From contig NC_045138.2 in assembly GCF_008831285.2 (NCBI RefSeq), positions 21,113,934 to 21,177,933 on the forward strand: 64,000 bases of DNA. The letters are read 5' to 3'. Positions 1 to 12,550 of the stretch are shown here, in pieces. Position 1 is the first letter of the stretch. Each line of letters begins with the position of its first letter. The translations under genes and the position numbers were made by a program. The DNA comes from Nymphaea colorata. Taxonomy: Eukaryota; Streptophyta; Magnoliopsida; Nymphaeales; Nymphaeaceae. Under the pieces are notes generated by a model. That model was not told the DNA's origin and did not search any database. It saw only the letters and a list, made by a program, of their open reading frames with translations.

Positions 1-3000
1 CCGACAACCATTTGCTGTTATGGGATTTAAGGCCTTTGGGTTTAACAGGTAAACATTGACTTTCGTCTTTTGACTTCATAATCCCTTCATTGGATAGTTT
101 TGGAGTAATTACTAAATGAAATAAACCAAATGCTCAGGCAGTAAACGTTTCCCAATTTTATATATTTTATTTCTGCTTTTTTCTGCGGATCGGTTAAAGT
201 TTTGGGTAGCTCACCAGTATAGACACTGCTTTAGAAATATTTCTTTTCAAAAAGCAAAGGCAAAATTATCACAGTATGTTCATATAAAGTATGACATAAA
301 TATCTGAGAATTTCCTGAAATTCTTGTAGAATAACAATTAGGTCTTTTAAGAATTACAACATGGCTGCCTATTTTGGTTTAGTTAATTTTTTCCTTATTG
401 TAAGGGTATATTTACATCTCTTCTTAAGAATCACTGGGTAGTCATCATGCAAACTTTTCCTTTTCTCTACGTGCTTTTTTTTCTTGTGAAATAATATAAA
501 AGTTTAGCATCCTGGGCAATTTCCATAACTGAGATACTTGCTACTCTAATGATAGATGTCCACGTCACTAATTTTTCTGAGGGTGTGCATTCTCTCACAC
601 ACACCCAAAATTTGATCTGCCATGGTTGATCTTAATAATGTGGCCCACTATGCAGAAGAGGTTTTTCTTAATAGGTGTATGAACTACTAGGACCCATGAT
701 CTATGTTTTTTCTTGAATGCAAACCGTAATAATGTCAGGGATGTATTTTGAGAATCTCATGGCTCATGCTGCTAATATCAAAGCAATATGAAACATTTTT
801 TACAGGAAAATCTTGTGATATTTACAAAATGTCGCCAAAAGTATTTCTTGAGATAGTAGTATGATGATTTTCATTTTTTACAAATTTTTTTGATGCATTA
901 TCAGTGTGTGTTTACATTTTTTGTTTATTTTTAAAATTTTAAAATGATTTCAAATTTATCAATATGTTTTTAAGATCATCAGTAGAGACCTCTTAATTCC
1001 ATAATTTTTTAAGTTTATTTGTTTTCCTGAATTCCTGGGATTTTCCCAAGAAAAACAAGTTTGTCAAGCGATAGACTAGGAAAATGTTGCCGATAAAGCT
1101 GGAGAACAATATTTGTGGCTATAGGACTGTGAACACATTGGTCCAATTAGAAGTGCATTTTACAGAACAAGATGTGTACTTCCTAACACTGGACAGCATT
1201 CTTTGGTGTGGTAATTCTTTTCTTGTTTACCTAGCTTTAGCATGTTTAATATCAGGTGAAATGCCTAAGCATTTGAAAAGTTTTTGTATAAATCTACACA
1301 AGACCTCAAAAGTTGGAGACTATCTGCCCCACTTGTTATAATCATTTTTCCCCTTGAATTCAGGAAAGTTGTTTGCCTAATCTTTTTTTAATGTTTAGGA
1401 AGAAGTTTTTCCTATTTCCTCTGTATTTCCAGTTGCATACCATATTACAGTAAATAGACATGTAAAGAGGGAAGCTAATAATATGATTTTGATGAACACT
1501 GGTTCCTTGTGGACCTCTAAAAATGCCAATAGTTTTTGCATGCAATAGGGTGACAACAAAAAGTAATATCCACCTAGAAAGGTTTCTTCGAGTAATGTGC
1601 TCATAGATTTTCAACTTTGATAATCTGGTGATTTATATGCTTGTTGGATAAATTATGATGTAAAACTAACACTGTTTTGAACTGCCTTTTAAATGTCTGT
1701 GAGGACATCATAAAACTGCGCTATGGCTCTAATGTTTGTTTTACAAGTTAAAGCTTCATAGCAATGCTTATAATTTAGTTTATAGATGCTTCAGTTTGTT
1801 GAGTTGGGAATACATGGCAAGAACTCTGAAACTTCAGAAAAATGTTCCACTTCACGATTGTCTTGGTTAAGGCTTTTTCTTGGTTAAGGCTTCTGCTTTG
1901 GCCTTTGGTTCAGGTTCTCTTTTGCTTTGACTTGCATCCCTTAGCTGTGATGTTTCTCAATATGCTTGGTGTGGACTTCAGTTTTATTTTTCACCCATTA
2001 TGTTTGCAATCCAAAGAAAAGGTGCAGTTAATTCATTACCGGGCATCTTAAAGTCTCTGTTTTTACTTTTTAAGTATGGAAATTTGACGGTAGAAAAACT
2101 ATATTTTCTGTGTGCTATGTGATGGATGCTGTTAAATTGGGGTTAGCACTGCGTTTTAAATTGTTTATTGCGGCAAATGACTTGTTTGATGTTGTTTTGT
2201 ATCATTGTGTTGGACATTCTGAGTTTTTTTTTTTCGAATGCTTGTCCTTTAGGCCCGACATGTCTCATCGACTAAAACAGAGATTGTTTCTTGTTATGTT
2301 CAATGACGTCTTGACATTACCAATAGCTCAGTCTGGCTGTCCTCTTTATGGATGTAACAGCTGTTAGTCTTCTGGAAGAATTCAAAGTTTCGACATCTAT
2401 GGCTGGCTAGTTGTCAGCCTCCTTTACGGTGCAAGTTGAATAGTTTCTGCACTTAAAATGGTTCTTAAATTCTATACTTCATGGTGACAGGGTAATGAGT
2501 ATGTGTCCTGGATGCAATATGATATGAGGATATCTGGTTGGAGTTGTCTGTCTGCCAATTAATATCCCACGTGATGTTTTTTAATCAAGGGGTTCCTGCT
2601 GCAAGTTATACAATAGCATTTAAGAATCCATTTCTGCATGTAATGCCGAGTCAATGACTGTTCATGGCCCCCCCCACAAACTATACTCACTGAAATATTC
2701 GCCACTATAATTATTTGTGCAACTTTAAGATGTATATTTTGTTTTAGGTAGAACTACCAACAAATTACACACAATTTCATATTTATTGATATTTGAGAGG
2801 ATTGTACTCAATGGAAAGTTCTGATGTTTCTTTCTCTCAACCGTTTGTCAGGTAAAAGCTACGAAAAGGTTTGTGAAATGTGCCACATTAGCCTAAACAA
2901 AAGCGCAATATTCGGCGACAACGGTGCTGTTTCTCCTGGGGGTGTGAGGATTGGTAAGTATTAGGAGATCAGGATTTTGCTTTGTTTGTTACAGATGAGA

Positions 3001-3291
3001 GTGAAACGCTTACTGTACTGCACACAATTATCTCACTCTGATTGGTGGTTGTTTCACCTATGATCAGGAACTCAGGCAATGACGACTAGGGGCTGCTTGG
3101 AGAATGATTTTGAGACGATAGCAGAGCTTCTTCTCAAGGCAGCTCAGATTGGAAATGCCATCCACAAGGAACACGGGAAGTTGCAGAAGGATTTCTTGAA
3201 GGGCCTCCACAGCAACAAGGATGTCCTTGAGCTGAGGAACCGCGTGGAGAATTTCGCGTCCCAGTTTGCTCTGCCTGCATTCGACTTGTGA
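1..3291 (+). CDS. SHM3: Serine hydroxymethyltransferase, plastid type (C-terminal part)
   Basis: Three coding exons are visible: 1-48, 2852-2953 and 3068-3291 (stop TGA). The two introns (2.8 kb and 114 bp) have GT-AG ends and keep frame. The spliced protein runs from DNHLLLWDLRPLGLTG through GGVRIGTQAMTTRGC to a C-terminus ALPAFDL. SHMT is a PLP enzyme that interconverts serine and glycine with transfer of a one-carbon unit to tetrahydrofolate. The VRIGT.AMT.RG block near the C-terminus is an SHMT signature. The wording DLRPLGLTG, EMCHISLNK and the ALPAFD end match the chloroplast isoform (Arabidopsis SHM3) as I remember it, and differ from the mitochondrial type, which reads LVNLRNKGI at this point. 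The catalytic lysine, transit peptide and start lie before the window. The 3' UTR follows to about 3450. The symbol is by similarity only. Confidence 0.93.
49..2851 (+). other. Long intron of the SHMT gene
   Basis: Begins GTAAAC after the codons for GLTG and ends TTTGTCAG before KSYEKVCEM. It is AT-rich, and the short ORFs inside resemble no protein. I saw no clear transposon ends in it. At 2.8 kb it is long for Arabidopsis but normal for plants with larger genomes. Confidence 0.8.
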
Positions 3292-3449
3292 AGAGAATTG
3301 AGGATGCTTGTTTGCCGTGTGATGGGGGCTCTGTAAATCCGCCATTGATGTGCAGAAATATGAGGTTTTGATATGCAGAAATATGAGGTTGTGCTTGTGC
3401 TGTTCCCCTTCGCTGGTCTTTCTTGTAAATAGCATATAAAATATTTACT

Positions 3450-3896
3450 GCATTTCATTATTGTTCTTGTTGAGATGCCGATGTGCATCGGCAAAAAAAG
3501 TCCGGTCTTGGTTGTGGTCGTTCTGGCATTCGAGAAAGCAATTGAAGATTGGGGAGGCCACGTGTATCTAGAAGGAATGCGGTCTTCATTGCGTCTGCCC
3601 GACATGTCAGCATCTTTGCATTTGTGAGTAGGTCCATTTTGTGGCGAGCACGTGCAGACGGTGTGCCTGACGGTAAGTCTTTTTTGAATCGGAGGATGGG
3701 CTAAATCGGTTGCATGATTTAATTTGTTACTTTAAACCTAATATTGTTCGATCAAGTGATCAAATGATCAGATAATGTGATAGATGTGATTTTTATAATT
3801 ATTTTAAAATTGATAACTGTCTGAAACCACTGAAGTAAAAATAATGCCAAAGCATATAAATACATGTCAAAATTTTGAAAATGCTAACAATGAAAT

Positions 3897-3929
<33 letters not shown>

Positions 3930-6100
3930 TGTCTGGCCTCGACTGCTTTAATTTTGTAGTTTTTATCAACGCTTAGAAAGTCAGTGGACGTAGGTATTTT
4001 GTCATAATGTCTTATGTATATGATATCTTTTCTATGCATTGATTTTGGTGTTTTTCTGCTTATATAATTTTTTGAAACAGCCATAAGAAGGAAGTGAAAT
4101 GGCTGGACAACTGTCAAATGATATGCAAGAATAGTTCAAACTTGCGCTGTACCATCTCTTACTAACTCGACTTAATTAATCAGGTTATATTTACAAACAT
4201 TGATTCTAATTTGGGCTCGTTTCAGAAGCTTATTTTTTCAGACGGACAAAGTTTGACATTTCCACATATAGAGTGCGGCTCTTTATCAGATCTTAATTGG
4301 ATATGAAATTCAAAATTGGTTAAGAAAGACTCTTGATTAAATTTTGATTAGCAGCTGGATAAATTTCTTAACAAATTTGAAATCTAATTGGTCATTGAAT
4401 ATGTTTAGTTCTGTTAGTTCAATCCCCAAAATCCTCTCCTCCTCCCCCTCAAGTCATGTTTAGTGAGAGAGATACATCGGAAGACAGAGGTATGTGTGAG
4501 GGAGACATTTTTGACCTCCCCCCATCTCAGAAACCAAAATCAGACAACCTAAAAGCAAATTTGGACATAATTTCAGCATGAAAATGTGTTTATCGGTATT
4601 AATTTTGCACTAAACACACTTTGATTGTTGTTCATTTTATGGAGGAATGCGCTTTCTTGCTTATTGTTGTTGCACAAGCATTCCACGCCACACTGAGCAG
4701 TCAACGTTCTTGTTATGGGTGCTCCAATGAACATCACTGACAAGCTTCCTAGTTTTTACAGTATGATGCCTAACTATGTTCACAGATCGTTTTCCTTTTT
4801 TGTGTGTCGCAGCAGATTAGCTCGAGTTGATCACATTGCCAATCACTTCTGTTGGACAGAAAAGCCGCTTATAATTCGAGGCTCGACACCCAAGAAAGGC
4901 AGTTCTTTTTGTACAGTCTGAAACATCTGCAAGTTCATCAAGTTTTCCCGATGCGCAAGTAAGACTGTGCTGAATCCCAGCTTCAAACTCGAAAAAACAA
5001 AAGAGGGAGGGAGGGAGAGGAGGTGGGATCAGGAGCTGAAAGACTCGTTTTCATGGGGTCTGTTACATCCCAATAGAAGCTGTTTTTTGCTTGTTCTGGA
5101 GATTGTATGAAGGTGAACAGGCCTGGCAGAAGGGGTGCAGTTAGAGACCGCGAACAGAAGCTGTGGCCGGAGATGGGGAAGTCTTATTCCCTTCAAGAAT
5201 TATTCTGGAGTGATCGAGGAAAGATAAGGCCGCAAGAAGGTAGCTGCAGGAAGGGGAGGTAGGTGTTCTGCATGCAGAATGTTGTAAAGAGAGTATGCGT
5301 TGTAGTTTTAGAGATGCAGACGTTCATGGATCTCAAAAGAATGTAAACATTTCCTGGGCAATTGTCCAAATGGGGAATGGACTACCCAATGACTTTGTTA
5401 TTATCCTTCAGTTTCAGATTTATAACCACTGAACATCTTATACCACATGTAAGAGTCTGTTTAATCCCAGCTTGCTGATTGAAGAAAGAAAAAATATTCA
5501 TTTTACATGATTAATACTTTCTTACTAGTGAATCTATATCACTTACTCCAATTTGATTTTACAATTTGGTTTGGTCCTCTTGATCCACACAGATAAAAAA
5601 GTTTGAGAGTAAGGATTCTGTTGCTTGGAGTTGTGTTCATGCAAAGATAGGGCACAGTCGATCAAGATGAGACTCTCACAAGGGGAATAAAAATGCTTAT
5701 AAAGGGAACCCCGTGGGGTACTTGTTAGGAGGAAGACCTGTATCAAATCTTAGCGCTGCCAAGCTTTTTCCGTGGTGTTGTTCTTGTAAGACATGGTATG
5801 GTAGTTTGGGGCTTGCCCAATGTGAAATCTCTGAGCAACAAAGTCCATAACTTATTTTAGCTTTGAAAAGTTCATTAGCACAAGAAAAGCATTCAAACAT
5901 TTTCGTATAAGGATATGCATAATGGTTGATGGCTCACATTGCACTAAAACTAAGTTTATTAGGCAGATTCTTCCGGCATAAGAGAAAATCCGACCCTTCC
6001 AACCGCTTAACTTCTTGGAGACCTTCTCCTCAAGTAGGAACGCAGAGCTCCTACATCACGTTACCAACAAAACAGGGGAAGGCCTACAATAGTTTCTTGG
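3450..6100. other. Intergenic, no gene seen
   Basis: AT-rich DNA downstream of SHMT. It holds the CA microsatellite listed separately and a short GGGAGG-type purine run near 5010. No ORF resembles a known protein and no clear element boundaries were seen. Confidence 0.5.
3898..3925. repeat. (CA)n microsatellite
   Basis: Uninterrupted CA dinucleotides, 14 units. Confidence 0.95.
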
Positions 6101-6200
6101 AAAACAGTGGTATCAGAGTCAATTCAACACTTCGACCTAGGGTTCCATATGCGCAAACGTGTGTGCCTTAAAGGGGGAAGATTGTAACACCCTAAAAATT
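6100..6200 (+). mobile_element. LTR-retrotransposon remnant: PBS-like and PPT-like signals
   Basis: TGGTATCAGAGT at about 6109-6120 resembles the primer-binding site complementary to the 3' end of plant initiator tRNA-Met (TGGTATCAGAGC). About 50 bases later a purine run AAAGGGGGAAGA is followed by TTGTAACACCC. That is how many plant Ty3/gypsy 3' LTRs begin after their polypurine tract. No gag or pol reading frame lies between them. This suggests a heavily deleted element or a TRIM-like derivative. I could not find a matching second LTR by eye. Confidence 0.45.
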
Positions 6201-6577
6201 TAATCTTCTATTAAATGTTGTAAAAAAATCTTAAAGGGCTTATAAAGGAGGTTATTAAATATATGGTTGTCCTGGTTTCTAGCATTTTTGGGATTAGAGC
6301 CGAATATGCTAGAGTGCAGTTTGGGATTCGCCGAATCAAGGGCTCGAGCCCAAGAATGGGTTGAATTGTTACAAAAGGTGTGACTGACAATTTGCATGGA
6401 TTCAACAAGCCTTATTTTCAAATTCCCGACCATAGAGATTACCATAGTCAAGTTCAACTTACAAAACAAGAGAATATCAAAGCTGGTTATATGCATAAAC
6501 CTGTGCACCTATACATCGTGCATAAGCCCATGTGCATGACACGTACCCTTGGGATTTGGCCGAGGGGTTACATGTCA

Positions 6578-6612
6578 TGCACCAGGGGTGGTGCACAGTG
6601 CACCCTGGTGCA
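6578..6612. repeat. Short perfect-arm inverted repeat (hairpin)
   Basis: TGCACCAGGG (6578-6587) and CCCTGGTGCA (6603-6612) are exact inverted copies. The loop itself contains a second inverted motif, GGTGCAC-A-GTGCACC. The strand could fold into a stable stem of about 17 bp. Confidence 0.7.
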
Positions 6613-6933
6613 CATAACCACCTCTTGGATAACCTTGTCTGCAAAAGCCAACATTGGTGCAATGAGATCCAGTCCAAAAGGCAAGGAATTTGTATATGAT
6701 CTCTTGCTTTCTCCAACTTCGGTTTGTCTATGCAACAACAATGAAGAGATACAGAGACAAAGGATCACCTTACCTCATTCTCTTTTTAGGTTTTGCTCTG
6801 CCCTATGATGGCATGGGTTGTTGTGGTGATACAAGTAAACCGATTTTGTTACTCCACCATCTACATAAGTAAGGGGGTGGAGGCAGGTGTGGGCAATTGA
6901 ACACACAGACCTGTAAAAGACCTTATTTTCATA

Positions 6934-7067
6934 CTGATACTTCCGGATAATTTTTCTCATTAGTGCTCCACAAAAAGTTTGAGATTTTGTAACTAATCTC
7001 CTGATACTTCCAGATAATTTTTCTCGTTAGTGCCGCATAAAAAGTTTGAGATTTTGTAACTAATCTC
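6934..7067. repeat. Two-copy 67-bp tandem repeat
   Basis: CTGATACTTCC starts at 6934 and again at 7001. The two copies, each ending in GTAACTAATCTC, differ at only a few bases, so the duplication is recent. Confidence 0.85.
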
Positions 7068-7711
7068 CTGATGGAAGCCAAAAAATTTTGTTAGCTCATC
7101 AATGATAGAAGCCAATTGATGGCAAGCACATGGGATGCATTTATCAAGAAAACTCAGTTCACCCAATCTCAAGCATTGGAGGGGTCAAGCTTGAGAAGAA
7201 GGGAGCCTACATTTTGTTTCCTTCAATGCTTGACTAGCTCAGGAGCTCCATCTGGATATGGTCCCAGCAACTGCATTTATAAGTTCATGACTAGAATTAT
7301 TGCTGCTCCAATGAAAGATATCTGGGCTGCCTTCAGGGCTTGTTTCTCTTAGCATGTCTAGCTCAGGACCACATCCTAATGAAAATTACACTAATTAGAT
7401 TCCAATAAGTTAGACCCATAATCAACCCAATAAGATTGCAAATCATTTCTTTGAGATCTAATACATTTGAAAATATTATTGGCCTTTCATTAAACCCTGA
7501 TGGATTTTGACATCCTGTGAGGGCATCTGAAACATTATAGTTTGTAATGAAAATTAATCTTCAGGAGTGGAAGGAGAATCGTTAATATTCAAGCCAATTG
7601 ATTAAGGAAACAAAGATTGCATCTCTCTCTCCATCTCTCTCAAGCATGCAGAGATTGGTTAAAATTTTGCCCTCACTTGCAAACAAAAGAATTTTTTACA
7701 TTGAGTTGATA
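7068..7711. other. Intergenic, nothing recognised
   Basis: A 78-codon open frame on the + strand (7116-7352) has no recognisable motif. Nothing else was seen. Confidence 0.4.
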
Positions 7712-8091
7712 TAAGGGATGTCAACAAATCCGATTTAGTTTCGATATCTGATTGAACCACTTCGAAAGATCGGACTAGGAAAAAATAATTTGATATCCAA
7801 TTAAGAAATCATATATGGATTCGGATTTATGAAATGACATTTAATGGGATTTGGATTAAACTAATGTCTGATCGGATTTGAATTCATATTGGATAGAGCT
7901 TTAAAAAAAAGCTAAATCCAATGTCTACACATTTTGAAAGGTAGATCTTAATATATGAATATGCAGGTAATTCACATTCAAACGTTAATCAAGAAATCGG
8001 ATTTAAATCCAACTTGGATTTGTGAATTCACATTCAGATATGATATAGATTTTTCTTCATTTGTATTTGAATTCAAATATTTGAACATCCT
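7712..8091. mobile_element. GGGATGT-family dispersed repeat, copy 1
   Basis: Opens AAGGGATGTCAAC and closes TTGAACATCCTA, so the ends are inverted copies. The inside is dominated by degenerate TCCGATTT/GAATTC/ATTCGGAT words that recur in the other copies. There is no coding capacity. It is probably a non-autonomous DNA element. Confidence 0.6.
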
Positions 8092-8658
8092 AAAAAGTAG
8101 ATAGGGCCCTATGATAGCAAAACTTCCATATGAGCAAAATATCTCAATGCAAGAAAAAATTAACCAAATTCAATCTAAACGTTTCTAGCCTATATCTTAT
8201 GTATCCCTTTGAAAAGAACCTCTATTCTAACCCATAGCAAGGCTTCTTTCATGGGACAATGTGTTAGGAAACAAAATGACTAAAATGCCCATGTTTTTTA
8301 AAAATGAAGATCCCTCAAACAAGGACAAAAGTGGAAATAAAAAAACAATTCAATAGAAAGGATGAAAAAAATGGCTCTCATTTAAAACGGTAGAACATGG
8401 GGCCCTATGTTAGCTAGCCACCTGACAAGGAGCCCCGCCGCATAAACGCCTGCCAAACCTTTGAATAAATAATACATACTCTTATGTTTTAATATTTTTA
8501 GATGATTTAATTAGACATGACGAAAAGTTAAACGAAAAAGTACCAACTTGAGCTCGTCTTAAGTAGGATGCCTTTTTTCATAATTTTCATTTTCATATAG
8601 ACCCCAAAAAAATTTTTAGAGGGGGTGCGTGCATTCACAGAGTTTCATATCCGAAAGA

Positions 8659-8666
<8 letters not shown>
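8092..8666. other. Intergenic, nothing recognised
   Basis: AT-rich sequence between a dispersed repeat and an AT microsatellite. I see no gene or clear repeat boundary. Confidence 0.4.

Positions 8667-8739
<73 letters not shown>
8667..8739. repeat. (AT)n microsatellite
   Basis: About 73 bases of uninterrupted AT. Confidence 0.95.
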
Positions 8740-8742
<3 letters not shown>

Positions 8743-9328
8743 ACAATATTTTAATAAGATAAAGATAAGCAGTGCAAAGAAGTAAAGGTAAACTACCTAT
8801 CAAGTTATGCAGAACAATTACTTAATCTAATGACAATCATGTGATTGGAAAAAGTTGTTGGAGACAATTTCACCCAGTGAGCGATAGACTTATCGCACCA
8901 TCTAGGCAAAAGCCGAAGCCCATCTCCTTCCCCTTGACCCGGAATGTCTGCGTCCTAGACCTTCAAGTTGAAGAAAATCAAGAGTTCAATAAAGGAGAGA
9001 GAGATGCTTGGACCATGTCGGTGCGCCCGAAAAATTGACGTGGGTGCATGTCACAAAGAGTCTGGGTTCCATGAATTGGCATAAAGGAGGATTAGCTTTT
9101 GCAGAAGTTGTCAAATGATAAGCCCAAGATGCCATTTCAACTAAGAACAAGTTTGTTGCGCAAAGGGATGGGATCAGAATCCAACCAAAATGAAGTTGGG
9201 ATGCGCTGGGGCCACTAGCTCCCAGCATAAGTAACAATGGTGCCAACAGCATCTAACAAGGGGCCTGACTTGTTCTACTATTGCAACAAAATCCCAATCA
9301 ATCTGTTTCACTCTACAAGATGTAATGC

Positions 9329-9362
<34 letters not shown>

Positions 9363-9759
9363 ATACATGTATGTAGTATATTTGTTATACTATACTATAC
9401 ATAATATATGTAATAGATTATGTGATTCTATATAAAAAATGTTATGTACTACATGTAAAACATGTATCATATATATGCATGTATGATACATATATTATAT
9501 TAACATATGTATGTATAATATATAATATATTACATATATGTGCCATATATAATACAGTACATATATAATAGGTAATATACATTATATTATATATCAATAT
9601 TATACATTTATATATGTTAACACATATACAGATTATATTATAGTATTTAACATTATATGTACATTATACGTTATAGAATATATACATATGTATATGTTTA
9701 TAGTATATCTATATTATACATGTATATATGTTAGAGAGAGAGAGAGAGAAAGAGAGAGA
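9329..9759. repeat. TA/CA/GA microsatellites flanking an AT-rich palindromic tract
   Basis: (TA)11 at 9329-9350 runs into (CA)6. About 370 bases of near-pure A/T with ATAC/GTAT words follow (many small palindromes such as ATACATGTAT). It closes with (GA)n at 9733-9759. It looks like a decayed and expanded simple repeat. Confidence 0.85.
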
Positions 9760-10268
9760 TTCAGCTGCACACACACTTGAAATGCCATTGAAGGAAGAAA
9801 ACAGATGAATTTCCTTACTTGATCTCATTTGTATTTCAGTCTCTTAGAAACCACAACGAAGTTTTTATGTTTTCAACTTAATTTTCATTATTTGTCAATT
9901 TCCATCAAATCTGGCATTGATAACTATGCACGCACATACATATAGACACATAGAACCTGACATTCAACATGCGTTCCTCATTTTCCTTCATTTAACAAAT
10001 TGAAAGAGCAGCAACAAATGCCTTTCAAATTGGTAGTGCACGATTGAAACTATCATAAAGCACCTTTCATGCACCATTTAGATTAATGTTATTGGCCTTT
10101 TGGGTTCTCTAGAAACCACCAACTTTGCTAGAACAAGAAGAAACGTCATGCCTGTTGCCTGTTCCATGAAAATGACGGCACTTGTAAAGGAACCGATCAC
10201 CATCGATCCACTGAATGTAGCGATGACATAATAATCTAAACATCTTGTAAATCCCCCACATACATAAA

Positions 10269-10336
10269 TCTCTCTCTCTATTTCTCTCTCTCTCTATCTC
10301 TCTCTCTCTTTTATATATATATATATATATATATAG
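10269..10336. repeat. (CT)n then (TA)n compound microsatellite
   Basis: Interrupted CT dinucleotides (TCTCTCTCTATTTCTC...) change into about 24 bases of TA. Confidence 0.9.
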
Positions 10337-10493
10337 TTGGCCATTTTGTTACCATTTTCCTTACATAATTAATCAAATTGCACAAATGCACCTTGAATAA
10401 CATTTTCATGAATTTTCAAAAGCATATTTAGTAAGATTCAAAAAGGCTGTTTAAGTCTTAATAAAATACCAAAAATATGTTCAGGTTTAAGGA

Positions 10494-10600
10494 GGGTAAC
10501 ATAACTGGTTAGGCTAGTAGGCTGATGAAAGCCCGACCAGTAATTGATTCCTATGGGTGTTATTTCTCAATACTCCAAACAGTTGCAAACACTATTATCG
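10494..10600 (+). mobile_element. Possible tRNA-derived SINE fragment
   Basis: TAACATAACTGGTTAGG (10498-10514) resembles a pol III A box. TAATTGATTCC (10541-10551) resembles a degenerate B box, and the spacing is tRNA-like. The shared tail words (ATTCCTATGGGTG, CAATACTCCAAACAG) have counterparts near 11230-11270. No poly(A)/T tail or target duplication was found, so this is weak. Confidence 0.3.
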
Positions 10601-11179
10601 AGTTGAAGGAAGTAATCTTAAGTTTACTCAAATCAAGAAACATCCATAAACCCTAAGAGCAGAGCAAAAGGACTTCATCTTTGTGGGTGTGCTCCCCCTA
10701 CAAAAAAAAACATTATAAAATCTTAAAACCGTTTTTCATAACTACAATATCATAATATGTGCGTATTGGAATGAAATTTTTTGAACATGAGCACCACTTT
10801 TGTTATTCGACAAAACTAGTTAAAGCGTCTTCGTCCAAACAAAGCACCACTGATGGTTCAAAGGGCATGCAAACTTCCAATGTTTTTAAAAGATCGCTAA
10901 TTATTCATCGAGCACATTGTAATTAGGAAGATATTTTCATCAGTTTTATAACTTAGATCACCACTGCTACGGCATCGGTCCGGTCACCGATACGACATTT
11001 TAGCCCGACACATATCATTATATATGTACCATCCTTTATGCCCCAATTTTTCATTTTGAGCTAAAAAACCATTTTAAATTAATTTAGAAATTAATAAATA
11101 AAAATAAAAACCATATGAGACCTGGATTGTAATTTCATTTTTTTTTTCATCCCATTACTTTTCATTCATGCTTTGAAGG

Positions 11180-11290
11180 GCATACAGTAGTTGGTCGGAC
11201 GGGCAAACCGGTGAAAGTCCCATCGATTTGATTCCCATAGATACTATGGAGTACTCTTTCAGGCTGCAAACGGTAGATGCATGATGCATA
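11180..11290 (+). mobile_element. Possible tRNA-derived SINE fragment
   Basis: An A-box-like stretch (ACAGTAGTTGGTCGG, about 11184-11198) and a B-box-like CGATTTGATTCCC (from 11224). GGAGTACTCTTTCAGGCTGCAAACG follows, partly similar to the sequence after the 10.5-kb copy. Boundaries are not defined. Confidence 0.28.
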
Positions 11291-12051
11291 ATTGATAAGT
11301 ATATGCTCCTCACTCAAGTCTCAAAGCAACCCTAAATCTCAGGGTAGAGACCAATGGAGAAAAAATTGAACTGTTGAACGCTATTCTAAAACTAAAGTTT
11401 TTGCTTTACAGAGAAATTCAAATGTTAGCAGAAAATACATGAGAAGGAAGTTCAGGTTGTTCTCAATTTAACATTAATGTTTCTAAGGCGACTAGAACGA
11501 TATTCTACCTGAGTGAAAGCCACCCCTTTTACTTTTAGGGTCTAGGTCTACGTCAATGCCTGGTGAGACCATCCAGTGTATGCCGGCGGTAAAGATTCTA
11601 CACTTAAAAGACGTTCAAATTGCAGTGGGTCAAGAGTTCAATGCCCAACGCAACGCTGTCGGGGATCTCCCTAACCGGGGAATGACCATGTTAGCATGCC
11701 ATGTGGAGCCCGTCCACTTGTCCACGAGCGTTGATGACGATGACCCCTTTCGCGGCTTTGCTTGTTCTTATAGTTTCTTCTAAAGCACCCTCTTGAGCTT
11801 GACCAACTTTAAATGAATACACACCTTTGGACACTCCACCAACTAGCTGGAAGCAGGGCGCAAGAGATTTGATCTTCAGGCTGAGAGAGTTTGGATTGGA
11901 TAAAAGACTTGAATAGACCTCTAGGCTTATAAAGCTACACCAGATATCCAGTCAGTTCCAGTGAGGGGATTGAATGTAATTTGGATTGCAAATTAATAGA
12001 TTTGGTTCATACACGATCTAGGAGCAAGGTCTGAAGTAGGTAGCTTCTAAA

Positions 12052-12247
12052 TTAGAGATGTCAATATATCTAATTTGATTCAGATATGAATGTGAAAATC
12101 AGATTCAGATCAGATTTGCATTGTGGAATTGGATTTTAGGTTTGGGTTCACTTTTCTTTGTTTATGAATCTAGAATATGTAAATATTCAAAAAAAAAGCA
12201 AATACAATTAAGGGTATATCCGATTCGAATATGATCTGTCCCTACTC
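12052..12247. mobile_element. GGGATGT-family dispersed repeat, copy 2 (short)
   Basis: Opens ATTAGAGATGTCAATATATC, followed by ATTCAGATATGAAT-type words and a closing CTGTCCCTACT. It is shorter and more decayed than the copies at 30713 and 54818. Confidence 0.45.
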
Positions 12248-12550
12248 TAAATTAAACCATGATAAATACAAATGTCAATAGTTCCAATAGAATCCAATGT
12301 AATGTAAGGAGATTCGATTATGCCGACAACTTGACGAGAAAATCAGATTTAATTGGGAGTCAGATTCAACTTTGTTGTAAGGGCTGAACTCTAGTTTCAG
12401 AATTTTAATAAAAATTGAAATATAATTTTTCAAAATTTTATATAAATTAAACTAAAACTTGTAAAATTTATAAATAAAACTTTTATTTTTTTTTTAAATC
12501 CAAGAGCGGGATGCCCCCAGCCTCCACATCTTCGTGTGTGTTTGTGTGTC
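12248..12550. other. Intergenic, AT-rich, nothing recognised
   Basis: A/T-dominated stretch with long T and A runs around 12410-12500. No gene seen. Confidence 0.4.

Larger units (their letters stand above)
9760..12051. other. Intergenic, repeat fragments only
   Basis: Contains the CT/TA microsatellite at 10269-10336 and two possible tRNA-derived SINE pieces (10494-10600 and 11180-11290), listed separately. No protein-coding exon recognised. Confidence 0.45.

Noticed and set aside
3064..3605. Minus-strand frames of 123 and 153 codons
   Set aside because: Antisense to the last SHMT exon and its 3' UTR.
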